64,000 bases of DNA from Sphagnum magellanicum. Lineage: Eukaryota > Streptophyta > Sphagnopsida > Sphagnales > Sphagnaceae. Below, in pieces: positions 46,331-58,944 of the stretch. The stretch's first letter is position 1; each line of letters opens with the position of its first letter. Made by a program: the position numbers and the translations under genes. Under the pieces are notes generated by a model, which was not told the DNA's origin, did no database searches, and was given only the letters and a program-made list of their open reading frames with translations. The stretch is from contig CM038918.1 in NCBI GenBank assembly GCA_021904315.1, forward strand, positions 9,377,349 through 9,441,348. Direction: 5' to 3'.

Positions 46331-46567
46331 AATTCCTCTTGTGGATGATCACCAATACAAGTACATCACAAAGTTGGAAAAAAAAAAACCCTGCCCGCCC
46401 CAATTGGGTCTTGTTTGTGGTGTGTTTTTGAGTTGTAATTTTTCTTTTTCTTCTAATTACGCTTCCAACCAACGACATCACCAACGTCCGGCCACTCCGG
46501 AGCGCAGCAGCAGCAGCCCCCGGGGCACGGCACGGTCCGGTACTCCGCACCTGAGCCCGCGCTTCCC

Positions 46568-46774
46568 CCCAACGGTCCATCCACCCGTTTGGAACTCAAT
46601 TCCCGCGGTCCCGCGCATCTAACGCTACCCTTCCGATCCGCAATCCAACGGCTCGCCCCTTGTTCCCCATCGTACCCCATAATTGGCACCTGGCGGGAAA
46701 CTTAAAACCCCGGTTTCTGAATTCTACCCGCGCCCCCCCGGCCCGCCCGTTCCCACATTTGCCGCCAACGGCTA
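46568..46774 (+). promoter_or_regulatory. Cell-cycle promoter elements of the cyclin gene: three MSA-like and two E2F sites
   Basis: The mitosis-specific activator consensus YCYAACGGYYA, bound by three-repeat MYB proteins, is matched 10 of 11 at 46568-46578 (CCCAACGGTCC), 46644-46654 (TCCAACGGCTC) and 46764-46774 (GCCAACGGCTA). The E2F consensus TTTSSCGS is matched exactly at 46758-46765 (TTTGCCGC, plus strand) and 46693-46700 (TTTCCCGC on the minus strand). All lie in a GC-rich block 0.3-0.5 kb upstream of the cyclin start. A CT-rich tract at 46852-46870 may mark the transcription start. Such sites fit expression around S to G2/M phase. Confidence 0.65.
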
Positions 46775-47094
46775 GACAAACAACCCCACAACCCCTGACA
46801 GAGCCCTTCATGCACTCGACTGCTGTTCTTTGCACCACGGTTCTCAGAAAGGCTCTCTCTCTCTCTCTCACTCGCGTATTTACTTGTCTTCGGCGATTGC
46901 TTGTTTGTTTCTTCGCCAAAGAATAGTGTTGCAATCGAGTTGGCTCGTTCGGAGAATTTTTTGTTCCTGTTCATGTGAGTACTGAGGCTTTACGAGCTTA
47001 GTTGCAAAGGTGAGGATGGAAGATTAGTTAATACCTGAAGTGGCTGGGAATTTGGAGCGAGCTTTGTGCCGGTTTTGAGGAATTGTAGTTCGCA

Positions 47095-50000
47095 ATGGCG
47101 GGCGGAGATAATGTGCGGCGGACTCGAGCGGCGGCCAAAAGGTCAGCGATGGAAGAAGATGCGACGAAGTCGGCAGCGCAGGCGAAGAAACGGGCAGTGA
47201 AGAAGCGGCCAGCGTTGGTTAACCTGTCGAATCAGCAGGTTGCGTCGTCACGAGCTGCTGGCAATGTTGGTGTCCCTGTCAAGGAGCAGCAGCAGCATGG
47301 TGGCAAAGTGGCGGCGAAGGCGGTGGTGGTTGTGGAAGGCGACGAGAATGCTGTTCCTGTGGAGCGTATCGTATCTGTTTCGGATTTGCAACAGCAGCAG
47401 CAGAGGAAGCCTGTGGTGCTGCAGCAGGCTAGTGCTGCGGCTATCGCCTCTCTGGAGCGACGTACAGTGCAAAATTTGTATATCTCTAAAGACGAGGAGA
47501 CAGATCTGGAACCGGAAGAAGGTGAGAAAAGCTTTAGAAGGCACGCATTCTAATTCTGAAGAGTAATTAGCATCGACACGTTCTTCCAGTTTTCTTCTCA
47601 CTCCGTGTCTTGAGAGAAGAAAAGGATCATATGTTGACATTTGTTGGATCGAGGCACACTTGACGATGTGGTTGTCGGAAGCATTGGAAAGGATGTGACA
47701 ATGTGGCCTTTCTTTCTGTCGATTGCTCTTGTTTTATCCTTGAAACTGGTATCAGCTTCCAACTGAGAAAGCAGAGAGCTGCATTTTCCGTAGGAGGAAT
47801 GACGGTTGTATTGTCGTGTTCGGTGCCCCGTTTCCCGTGTTTTCAATATTCAATTCTCGTGTTTTGCCTTCCAGATGATTCCAGCTCTACAGAGTCGTCA
47901 GGATGGTCAAATAAGCTGAGCTTTCAGGACATTGACCATGGCCAATCGGATCCACAGATGTGCAGTATGTATGCTGCGGAAATCTATGAGCACCTTCGAA
48001 GGGCAGAGGTCTGTCCTTGAATCTTTCTGTTTGGGGAAGGTGTACTGGGATTCAATGTGGGCTAAAGAATGTAACCTATGTATACTTCGATTGGTACTAG
48101 TTGCAGTTCGGGAATCATCGCTCGATGCCATCTTCAGAAATCTGTTGATGGTGCAATGGTAGACACATCAGAACTCATGACAAGCAGGCATTTTGATAAC
48201 TGTTGATCAGTTTTTCCCTTTCCATTGCTTCTCAGATCAAAAGAAGGCCTTCATCAGATTTCATGGAGTCTCTGCAGCAGGATATCAATAAGAGTATGCG
48301 GGGGATTCTCATTGACTGGCTTGTGGAGGTGAGTTTTGATTGTGTTTGAGTGTATTGCTGCATTGCAAGCTCAGCACACTCCTGCTTGGAACAATCCCGC
48401 CATCACTTATTGATCTGTGTATCATTCATCTGGTGCAGGTTGCAGAGGAGTACAAGCTAGTGCCCGACACACTTTATTACACAATCTCATATATTGACCG
48501 ATTCCTCTCTAGTAATGTTGTTCCTCGGCAGCGTCTCCAGCTCCTTGGTGTTTCTTGTATGCTCATTGCTGCGTAAGTTTCTTCCATGCTTTCATGTGCT
48601 TGTTGTAACATACGTAGGTTGAGATTCGGGTTGACTGTTGGACCTGGCTCTAGGATTACAGTATTCTTAGCTTGCTTTGCAAACAACTGAAGGTATTGCT
48701 TCTACTTTGATTTATTTATTATGCGAAAACGTTTTCCCTCTCTGTCATGTATTGATATGAAGCTTTACTACTATGGCAGCAAGTATGAGGAGATTTGTTC
48801 ACCACAGGTTGAAGAATTTTGCTATATAACTGATAACACCTACTGTCGTGAAGAGGTACAGCTCTAGTTGCCTTAAATTAAAACTGTCAATAGACTGGAT
48901 ATGCATTTTCAATGCTGCAAATCTTACTGTACTGTGATATTTGTTTGATCAGTTCCTATGAACTACTTGAAAATGAGTGGATCCTCTGATGCAATTCAGG
49001 TTCTGGAGATGGAGAGGAAAGTTCTAAATGAACTGAACTTCGAGCTCACCACCCCTACCACAAAGAGCTTTCTCAGGTGATTGCCATGCCCTACATACTA
49101 CACATTTAGATGTCTAGCACATAATTGCTGCTGACCTTGATAGCTGGCTCCAATTTACGGCCTAGTCAACTGGTCAAAGATGGATTTTTAATCTTTGGGT
49201 GAAGAAAAGGAACCCTTGAAGAGAAAAACTTGTCTGGATGAAATCCAGTAAATCCAATTCTTGTTGAAGTTGAGTTAACAGGTTTTCAAGTTACCAACTG
49301 CATTGTGGTTATGTCTTGTGTTGCATCTTTGCAAGTAGAAGGCCTAAACCTGCTTTCTTCTTTGCTTATGTGCTGTGACAGACGATTCATACGTGCTGCC
49401 CAAGCTGGCTACAAGGTTTGCACTTAACTTACATGACTTTCATCCAAATGCCAGTAGCATCCAGATAACCAGTAATTGAGATGAAACCTTGTAATGGGTT
49501 TCAGAAGAGTCTCCCATCTGCATTGAAGAAAGTTGAACTATTGACATCTTAATTCAATTCTTGTGAATTACTCTCTTAATGGTGGGGAATGTGTTGTCTG
49601 TTCATTTCAGTGGCTAGGAAACTGCTATATGGTGAATTTTCTAAGTTGTCTCTGCTGTGATCATGCAGGCACCTTCACTTAGTCTCGAGTTCCTTGGAAA
49701 CTTTCTTGCTGAACTCACTCTTATGGAGTACAGCTTTCTGCCATACCTGCCTTCTTTAATTGCTGCATCAGCTGTCTTCATGGCCAAGCTCACTCTTGAC
49801 TCAAGTAGACATCCATGGGTGTGTATTCGTAAATTCATTCTGTTCCAAGTTGTTTCCATACAGGATTAATCACAGTTTCCCATTGTCTCTGCTTTTTCTT
49901 GTTTTCAATAATTAAAATGGTATGTCAATTGAGATATCTAGTATGGTCAATTGAAGTTCCAAGGTCGGCAACAAGACATGTCTGAGCGTTAACATCTTTT

Positions 50001-50419
50001 TGTTTTGTGCAGGATTCCACTTTACAGCATTATACTGGTTATAAGCCATCAGAGCTAAGGGAATGTGTTGTCGGAATTCATGAAATTCAGTGCAACACCA
50101 AGAACTGTACTCTTCCAGCCATAAGGGAAAAGTATCGGCAGCACAAGGTAAACCCTAACTCCATTCAGTATTTACCAGTCCATGCAATGAGGATGGTTCA
50201 ATTGTGACTCATTGAAGTACAGAGCACATCTTCTTAGTCATGATGGGCCTCAAGACTTGGAAGATCAGTACATAGAGCACAAGATGTCAGCAGCATTGCA
50301 AAGATGATGGTATGCTTGGGAATCTTAAATTTTTTTTCTATCTATTGCAGTTCAAATGTGTGTCAACACTGGTGCCACCATCAATTATTCCATCTGAGTA
50401 CTTCTGCAATATTGAGTAA
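47095..50419 (+). CDS. A-type cyclin, ten exons
   Basis: A-type cyclins bind CDKA/CDKB and drive S phase and G2/M. Exons: 47095-47521, 47875-48008, 48236-48328, 48439-48572, 48780-48855, 49000-49076, 49382-49415, 49669-49818, 50013-50147, 50351-50419; all introns are GT-AG and all phases join, giving 442 residues. The N-terminus is disordered, with basic patches, polyglutamine and a destruction box RPALVNLSN at residues 38-46, the APC/C degradation signal. The cyclin box starts near residue 190: DINKSMRGILIDWLVEV, DTLYYTISYIDRFLS, LQLLGVSCMLIAAKYEE, EEFCYITDNTY. The second fold has LEFLGNFLAELTLMEYSFL, LIAASAVFMAK and HYTGYKPSEL, and AIREKYRQHKFKCVSTL near the end. RGILIDWL and the AKYEEICSPQVEEFC segment place it with A-type rather than B-type cyclins, most like A1/A2. 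Confidence 0.96.
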
Positions 50420-51443
50420 AATTCCAGAGAAGGCCCCATCCTTTTTGCACTTGCAAGGGACAGACAATTACAGTGTCCCAAACAGCAGGAATACAGTGTG
50501 GCCTTTGGAAGAACTAATTGATGCAGATAGATATTAGACATGCCGGACCCAAATTTAGCACGATGAACCAACCATCACACAGAACATGAGAATCACAACA
50601 GACCTTGGAAAGGAGGAAGCGGAACTACCAAACAGGCACTTGGGCACACTAACCAGGTACTTGTCAGTCGATAATGTCATCCTAGATGTCATACTAGAAT
50701 TAGTTTTCTCAACATGGAGGCTGGCTGTGAAAATGTGTAGAATCTGAACTTGTACAGGGAGGTAAAAAGCCCATCTGTGCTGAGAAGAATTGAGGCCATT
50801 GTGGGCTCTGATAATTTGTAAAAACATCACTACTCTGTGATGCCTAGAATTTTGTTTATGTTTACAAATGTGTCATTGTTTTTTGTTGACAGTGATCCAT
50901 TCTCACAGACTGCTCACATTTATTCATTTGTTCCTGTCTAGAAAATGTGCACAATCTAGTTGAATAATATACTAGTATACACGGTTGCTTTCAATGTGGA
51001 GTATGATCATTGCATCCTAGTATGCTTGTTCAACTGATTCACTCAAACTGTACATCTTACTGGATAGTGTCAAAACTGTTTAATCAAAACCATAAGCTTA
51101 CTAGAAAATTATCATTAGAGAACATATTAATCACAATATTTTACATTCTATATTTTGCTAAGAAAAGGAAGTTGCACAAATCATTATGAAATAATGAACG
51201 TAAAACACAAAAACATGTGTAGATGGTATCAATGGACAAATCAAACATTTGATGAAGGCAAAAATGTTGAATCCATGAACCATGTAAGAACCTGTGATAA
51301 TATTATATAAGGCAACAAGTATGCTTCAAAACTTGAAGCACTGACTTGAAGCACTGTACCAATGTCAGGTATTCAGTTTAGGTTACAGAATAGATAAGAG
51401 CAGAAGATCATACAAATATACCTGATACAGAGAAGACTGAACC
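50420..51443. other. Convergent intergenic region between cyclin and SNX2
   Basis: Holds the 3' UTRs of both genes. No other feature recognised. Confidence 0.5.
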
Positions 51444-54274
51444 CTAAGTTGTAACTGAAAGAACTGAGGAAATTGCTTCAGAAAATCTACCTGAATAGCT
51501 CAATTCATCTTTTGCTACTTTAGTCCACACATTGCAAATCTTCTCTGCATAACCCACCTGCAAGCACAAAGTCCAGTGTTTAGATCTGTCCTGGAATGTC
51601 TGGCATTTTGTACACACAACAAATGACATCAATAAGATTCCAGAGAAGTCGCCATGAAAACACTTCGAAACTAACATGCCAATGGTGCAGTCATAACCAT
51701 TGTGCAAATACAAAGCTGCCATGACTATCCACTGACTTCATCAGCTCCCAATTGTGGACTACAAAACTGTAGATTCAGTGGACATCAAAACCTGACTAGT
51801 TAGGAAAGGAAATATCACATGCCTGAGTATGGGCAAAGCCTTGAAGCATGTTGGTAAAATCTCGTCGCCTCTCCTCCTCAAACCGCTCCAACTCTGCCCG
51901 GTTATGCTCCTACAGATGCCACAGCAAAGTGCTTAAACTGGCTGAAGGCCCTACTACAAGCCACAACTGTGTACATGTCCTTTGCCCTGTAACATATGAG
52001 ACACTTGGGAGCTCTATCTTGAGAATGCTAAGTGGACCTTGGGTGACCTCAGGTCATAATGGAACTTTGAGAGCACCAGGAATGATTTTGGAATCTTAGA
52101 CTTCCAACACGAGGCAGCAAAAGACATACCTTAATGCAGTCATACTCTTTTTGTGCAAGGTCGCAAGCTTCTTCAGTGACCTTGACCGCCTCTTTGAGCT
52201 CACTGACTTTCCGGTTATGAGTACTGTTTCCACCAAAAATTTTGTTGGAAGCTGCTGCAAGTTTTTCAATCCGCATGTTGTTTGTAGCCACATCCGACAT
52301 CAATGATTGTACTGTCAGGAGTGCATTTGAGCGGTCTGCAAATGCTGTGTGCAAACCTTGCATAAGTGGTAAATACTCATGCAGAGTGTCCTGTCAAGAC
52401 ATAAAATAGTCACTTATCAAATGAACAGTATGAGCATACCTACCGGAAAAGAATAACACTGATTCATGCCCTAGCAAATCCAATTGACAATAACACATCA
52501 CCCTCAGATTTCTTCGAAGTAAGGGCATCACAGGTGAAATCATCATGGTCTAAATGAAGAGACAAGGTCTGACATGACACATGCAATGGAGAAACTGTTG
52601 TGTTCCTTTGGAGTGATGGTTCTCCTAAGAGCATCTGAAAATCAGAAGTAGACCATAAACCCTGCCTGGAAGGTGTCAAATTGAATACTGATGTAGGAAA
52701 GCAATTTGGAGCCAGATGCCTCACCAAGTGCTGTACACACTGGGCAGTGCATTCCCGGTAAAAGCGACTAGCCTTAACAGCTCCAGTGGCAACACATTTT
52801 GCATCAGCAGCATGAACTGGTGTGAAACCTGCCTCCATCTCAAATTTGGCAACCTTGATGAAGGCCAGCCCAAGCTCTCCCATCACTTCCCCCACCTCTT
52901 GCTGGGCCTTCACCAACACCTCTGCCTGCACCCCTTTGCCCAGACCCATAAATGACTGCTCAGACAGCCTGTGCTTGCCTCAGGTAGGTCAGTTCAATCA
53001 TGAGAATCAAGCCTTCCCTGGTGGGAATGCCTTCTTTGGTACACATGCCTTTTGAGCAAATGATATTCCTGGTACATTCAGGTACATTCATAGAATTGTT
53101 ACTTTAGCTTTAAGATTATGATCTCCCATTGTACAGAATGCCAATCTACCTGTTGGGAAGCATCACTGAGATGGTGTTCAAGGTCTTGCAATTTCTCTTT
53201 CTTCTTAAGAAACACTCTGTCTTCTTCAATGATGGCAGGCCTGGTGCTGCCCCAGTCATTTGTAACTGACTGCTTCAACTCTTTGAACAATCTCACCAAG
53301 TCTCGGCCACCTTTTGCAGGCTGTGCTGCTTCGTGGGGTGCAAGGATTGTGCTGCCTTCTCCAAACAGCTGCCGGGGGAGATTTGCCGCCCCATCTAGCA
53401 TACGTGATGCCATATCTGTTGTTGGTGCAAGTGGCAATTTTCCCTGTGACAATAAAGATCATTTGCCTCCCAGATAAGGAGCTTTGAAATCTGCGTGCCA
53501 GAAAATTCATGACATGCACGATTCCAAAGAAAAGCTCACCTCAGCTTGCAGGAACAAACGAAGTTCATTGCTTCGGCGAAGAACAGGATGTGCAGCCAAT
53601 CTGCCGAAGTATTTCTCCAATGCTGCACGCCGATTCTCAATAAACTCATCCTTTTGCATCACCTGGCTCTCCACAGTATTCTTATCTGGCCGAGGTGGAA
53701 TGAAAAACCCCCTGAAGCTTTGTGCAAGCCTGTCTGCAAGTGTGACAACGTCACGGAAACGTCGCCGCAAACTGAAATCGGACCCCTGGTAAGATGCAAT
53801 ATTCGTATGTGTGTTGATCAAATAGGTTACATATGAGGATGCAACTCCAGCTGCAAGTGAGGCACCTGACTCTGGAATTTTCTGTGGATCTGTCACTGTG
53901 ATTGTGAGCACATCGGAAAATGAATCTGTCTGTGAGAAAACTGCTGTCATACTGTGGCTCAGGTCTCGGGCAAAAATGGCATCTGCATATGATGGTGGCT
54001 CCAATAACAAATCCTCTTGTAAACTGCCACTGCTTTGTGCAGAAGACTCCTGAAATCCGAATTGATCTGCATCTGCAAGTTTAGCTGCAAGTGGATATGA
54101 TTCTTGCAGCGCTGATGAGAAGAAGAAGTTTGCACCTCCTGACATTGCATTCCGATAATCACTGTTGGTGGGGAGGAAAGGATGAGGCTCTGAATCCAGA
54201 GTCAAGCTGTCCATCATGTCTGTAGATGTGTACAAACGTCGCTCGTCATCTTCTGCTTCGTCTGAGCCCATCAT
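51444..54274 (-). CDS. SNX2: Sorting nexin 2 (PX-BAR retromer subunit)
   Basis: SNX2 binds phosphoinositides on endosomes and acts with SNX1 and the VPS core in recycling vacuolar sorting receptors. Six coding exons on the minus strand: 54274-53540, 53443-53150, 52925-52725, 52390-52130, 51909-51823, 51557-51444 (TAG); all phases join to give 563 residues, the usual plant size. Residues 1-110 are acidic and Ser-rich with LEPPSYADAIF. The PX domain follows (LITITVTDP-like start, then SDFSLRRRFRDVVTLADRLA, FFIPPRPDKNTVESQVMQ, ENRRAALEKYFGRLAAHPVL). Then comes KLPLAPTTDMASRMLDGAAN and the BAR helices (KAQQEVGEVMGELGLAFIKV, FADRSNALLTVQSLM, GGNSTHNRKVSELKEAVKVT) ending QVGYAEKICNVWTKVAKDEL. The start MMGSDEAE matches the family. 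A TTTTTTTTCAG acceptor at 54290 suggests a 5' UTR intron. The intron after 51823 begins with GC. Confidence 0.96.
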
Positions 54275-55560
54275 GGTTTCCCTCAACCCCTGAAAAAAAA
54301 AACAGAAACTTCCGTCACATTCCTCCATCACGTTTGCTGTTTGCTTCTCAAATGTTGTTTGCTTCTGAAACAAAAATCCTGATCCAGTTTTGATGAAAAG
54401 CACAGTAGCAACATCTTGTCGCTGCAGAATCCTATTCACTTCTTCCGATTCTCAAGCAGCAACAGAGAGATGTGTCTATGGCGAGGCTGATTTCTTTTCT
54501 ACACTTCCTCAATCAAAGCACGGCATGTTTGACAGCATCAATCAGTAAGCAGATGGAAGAAGAAACTCCTTCGCCCCAGGCACACAGACTCTGGAAAAGC
54601 CTCAAAACCAAAACCGAAGACAACAAGGTCAGGCAACAAAGAACTCACACATTTACGAGAAGAGGAGAAAGCATGCGAAAGGTCAGAAGCTCGCCTCAAC
54701 TGTGCTCTCTTTGGCTCTCTTTCTTCTTCCTTTGGCCCTCGCCGCGCTCCTCTCACAACAACTTTGGTTTCTGTACTCAACCTCTCTTGCACCTTTCTTG
54801 CAATCCACTAACGGCCCCTCCGGTCTCCATCCCACATACCAAGCAAGTACACTAAACGAGCTCGAAAGCGAGAGGAAGAAGAAACCTCTTCTACTACCTC
54901 CTTTCGGACGAGGTTTTTCTGTGCGAATTTTGCCTTCTCTTGTAAGAGGGTTTTGTGGACATTCGTGTCCTTTTGGAAGTAGGTTTTGTCAGCGTTTTGT
55001 GGCACGTTTTATATCTCATCTTCGAGAGCTGGAATGATAATCTTGAGATTATGTTTTAGTTGAAGTGCTGAACATTGCAGAGTTTGCATGCAATCTGCAG
55101 CAAGAAATCCCTGGTTATAAAGAGAGATAATAATGCTTCAAAGCTTCCAAAGCTCGGAGTAGTTGCTTGGACCGAATCAAGGCACTGCTGCTTCAGACAC
55201 AATTTGACATCTCTACCAAAAGCTCCTATTTGCAGTTTCTTCAAGCTCATAATTGCAATGAGGCAGCTGAATGTGGTCTGGAAAGGAAGAGGACTACTAC
55301 TACTGCAGGATGTCTCCAAGAAGACTATTATTACAGGATGTCTCTCTTGGAGAGGACTATTACTACAGGAGGCATTCTTATCTTGTTCCAATGGTAGGAG
55401 CGGCAGACAGCAAATTGAAGGGGATGGTTCTTCAGAGACAGAAAGTTCTTACAACTTTGAACCTTGAGATTGTGAAACGCACACACACATGCACAGAAAC
55501 AAAAGCATAGAAATCAGCCAGAATCAAAACTCAAGGAATTCAAACTATTGGATTCAAAGT
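54275..55560. other. SNX2 5' region and flanking DNA
   Basis: The SNX2 leader intron and first non-coding exon should lie in 54.29-54.7 kb. At about 55293-55375 there are three imperfect copies of a 35-40 bp unit built on GGACTATTACTACAGGATGT. No recognisable gene. Confidence 0.4.
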
Positions 55561-55590
55561 TTTTTTTTGACAAAATACATGATGGTAACA

Positions 55591-55940
55591 AGTACAGACA
55601 GTTCAGGCTTTGAATGCTTCTTTTGATTCTTCCAATACTTTCTTCACCCGGGACAAAGCAATTCCTTTTTCAGCAATTTGCAAACAGAATCTCCAATGGA
55701 CTTGCCTCCAATCGTCAGTGTCAGCTGCATTACCATGGTAAAAGCCCCTCTTGTACAAGATGCGCGCTGATAAGTACAGACAGTTTTACTTTGAATGCTT
55801 CTTTGATTCTTCAGCACTTTCTTCACCCTGGAGAAAAGAATTCCTTCATCAGGAATTTCCATACAGAATCCCCCATTGACTCACCTCTGATCCTCAATGT
55901 GTCAGCTGCATCAGCATGGTAAACCTCTCTTGATCTACAA
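55591..55940. repeat. Tandem duplication, period 182 bp
   Basis: AGTACAGACAGTT at 55591 recurs at 55773. The following TTTGAATGCTTCTTTGATTC, CACTTTCTTCACCC and GTGTCAGCTGCAT segments match in order in both copies, at about 80 percent identity by eye. No coding signature. Confidence 0.8.
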
Positions 55941-58350
55941 ATGGAAAGAACCCCACTTCTGAACATTGTCATGTATACATCACCCAATCCCTTGGATACT
56001 ACAGAGGTTTAAGCACTTCCCTTTCAAGCAGACTCACAGATCACATGCAAAAGTGCCTCAAATGGCAAGACCTCCCACATGCACCAATCAGTCATATTGC
56101 AACTTGATTTCCAACATCAGAGACCAAATGGTCACTCCCAGAATAGACAGTAGCACAGCTTTCATCAGATGCTGGATTCACAATGCCCAGGGTAGGAGTT
56201 AGGACTAGAACCCTTCCACTGGTCAGTAGAACACCCTAGAATGATACGCTCTATTTCTCATCTGCTATTCTCAATGCTGGAGTACTCTTGCACTCTCATG
56301 CATATGGGAACAACAAATTACAGATCAAACTATGGCTGAAGCAGATATTTACTGCCCCAACTACCCAGGCTCTCACACACATCATGCAATGAACTCTACT
56401 CCTCAAAGATCATCTATCATTGCATGACCTGTATTCAAACACAGATTCTGTCCAAGGTTGGCAAAGTAAACACACACAAGCATGTGTCTATGAATCAATA
56501 AAGCATTTCACATTCAGACCTTCCTATACATTCCATTTGACAAATCAATTTCCCACTCATGAGCCACAAGAATTTGATAATTGTTATCAAAGCTGCGCAG
56601 CAGAAGAAGCCCTGTTCAAAACCTTGCTATCATGCTACTAACATCGACTCCATTCATGTGTTCCTGCCAGCAACCTCCTCATCACCAGGAAAGAGCAGGA
56701 TCAATAATGCACACCTCATGAAGACAGGCATTTGCAATTTCTAACAAATTAACTATTGCCACTGTCCAAGCATACAATTCTCTCTACTATTGCCCAAAAC
56801 TTCCAGGGAAAACCAAAATGTTCTCACCACAAGTCAGAGGATGGATATGTGGGCATGTATGGACTTGTGTGCTCAGTGTGAGGGGAGAAAGACAACAGCC
56901 CAAGGAACCTACACATTATTTTGCTCCTCCAGACATAAACTGTCCCTTCTGCTATTTGTTGCATGCAGCATCCCTTGCTTTGAACAAAATGCTGCATGAG
57001 TGCCCAGAAACTCATATTGATACCACTCTAGGGTGATTCGATTTCATATGTTCACACAATTCCTCTTACTTCTATACTGTTGCTCATTGATCCCAGGTCC
57101 AGCCCAAATTCAGAGATGGAGAGTTAAGAGACACACACAGAGACATGCCTGCTAACATGTGCACAGAGCTGCTTGGAAGTGGTTTACACCATTGACTCCC
57201 CAACAAAAACCAGAGACTTACCTCTCACAGAATTCAAGATTATTCTACAATCTATCTGAAGCAGCTCACATTCATTTGGTTTCAATCTCCAATGCAGATT
57301 ACGTCAGGTCCTCCATTTGTCAAACTATTTTGATGTCCTCACAAGTACATCGATGTATCATATCTGTATGCAGACACAATCAGTTTAAACCCTACTATCA
57401 GGTTTCAAGTCTCTGATACCTAATGAGAATAAGTACCTCATAAGAACTGATGCCTTGCATTGCATAATGTGCTTGCGAGGCACCTCTCCTGCCGATACAA
57501 CAAGCATGCATGTGTTTGTAGATTACAGAACATGTCAACAGAAACACTTATGAGCTCCAACACTTCACCAGTCTCTCCAAAGCTGCCTGCACATGTTTCA
57601 TGGTTCAATTCAGAGGCATGCACTGCCATCATGATACATACCCACAGAATCCATTGACAGTTGATCTGTGAATCACGGAATGTCTTCTTTTGTCAAAGAC
57701 ATCCAGTGTGAATTGTGAATCACCAAATGTATTGTTTTCTCATCAAACACATTTGGTGGTTTTTTCTCAAAGACATTTGGAGATTCACTCTGTGACCTAA
57801 AAAAGCTGCTCATGTCCATTTTGTTGCTGTTTGCGAACTGTTGTAACTCACTCACAGTTTGTGAATTCTCTTCAAGGTTTCAAGCCATTACTGCAGAGTT
57901 GTAAAATTCTTGAACAAAACAACAACACAGCTCTGAAATGGATGACTCTACAAAAGATCACATACAAAAGATCACCAACACAGCTTTGAAATTGAATGAC
58001 TCTGCAAAAGCTTGACACAGCTTCAGATTGAAAGCTCTCTATCTGAAAGTATTCTCTCTATCAAATCTCTTGCAATATTATCACACAGCCTCTGTCCATC
58101 TTATTTTTAGTCTAACTTCTTCTCTCGCTGCTCTTCAGAAACAAGTTGTGAAAATGAAATAGGTACCATGTGCAGCAGCATCCCAACTTGAGAAAGCATG
58201 TAAGCATTGCAGAGAAAACATGTGCATCCCTGATGTGTTTTGTTTCTAAAATTCGATGATGGATTGGGAAGAGAATTGCAGCAATCCTGTAAATACTATG
58301 GTGACACATATGCAGCTTCTGCTTCATCTCCAGACCTGACCATCCGCCAT
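55941..58350. other. Intergenic DNA without recognised genes
   Basis: Moderate GC, many short open frames, none with a motif. Contains an inverted repeat at 57721-57758. The last few hundred bases may be promoter of the zinc-ribbon gene. Confidence 0.4.
57721..57758. repeat. Short perfect inverted repeat
   Basis: CACCAAATGT (57721-57730) and ACATTTGGTG (57749-57758) are perfect 10-bp arms with an 18-base loop. ACATTTGG recurs once more just downstream, within locally repeated DNA. Confidence 0.85.
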
Positions 58351-58398
58351 TGTTTGTGTGTGTGTCTGTGTGTGTGAGTGTGTCTCTCTCTCTTTCTC
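58351..58398. repeat. (TG)n(TC)n compound microsatellite
   Basis: Interrupted TG units followed by TC units. Confidence 0.9.
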
Positions 58399-58913
58399 AG
58401 GGGCACAAGTAATCTGTCTCGTCGGTTGTTATCAATATTTTCTTGTTCCTTTCTTAGCTGGCTGTCCATGCAAGGATCTTGATGCACCGGGATATCCATC
58501 GCCCGCTTCTGGTGGAAAAGAAAGCCAAAGTTTTGAGCCTGAAATTGGCGCAGAGAGACGGACAAAAGCCGTCAACAAGAACTCGTCTTCCTCGTCGTCC
58601 AGGTATTGTTGCCACGTGAAATTGTGTTGCTCCTGGAAGAACGACGTAGTTCCGCCGACCATGAACGAGTTTCTAGAATCTCCTCACTCTGACAGTCACC
58701 GTCTTTTTCCAGATAATTCGATCCTGATTCTCCGACTCCAGGTAGGTGTTTTGCTGATGGGCATGCATTCGCGGCTTCTTGCCTTAGTCTGACGCGAAAA
58801 GAGATGCGCGCGTAGTGAACAAGAGCGCAAGCATTGACGGAGGAATTCAGAAAGTTCTGATTGTGGTACGGGAAGAAGAGACGACGACAAAGAAGCTAGA
58901 GAATCGAGTCTCT

Positions 58914-58918
<5 letters not shown>

Positions 58919-58943
<25 letters not shown>
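58919..58943. repeat. (GA)n microsatellite directly before the zinc-ribbon start codon
   Basis: GA units run up to the ATG at 58944. If translation began further upstream in the same frame this would encode an Arg-Glu repeat, but homology begins only at the MFFFFF motif, so the repeat is taken as 5' UTR. Confidence 0.9.

Positions 58944-58944
<1 letters not shown>

Noticed and set aside
53118..53836. Plus-strand frames opposite SNX2
   Set aside because: They are antisense shadows of well-supported SNX2 exons.
58815..58943. N-terminal extension of the zinc-ribbon protein
   Set aside because: It is in frame and open, but is mostly encoded by the GA microsatellite, and family similarity begins at MFFFFF.
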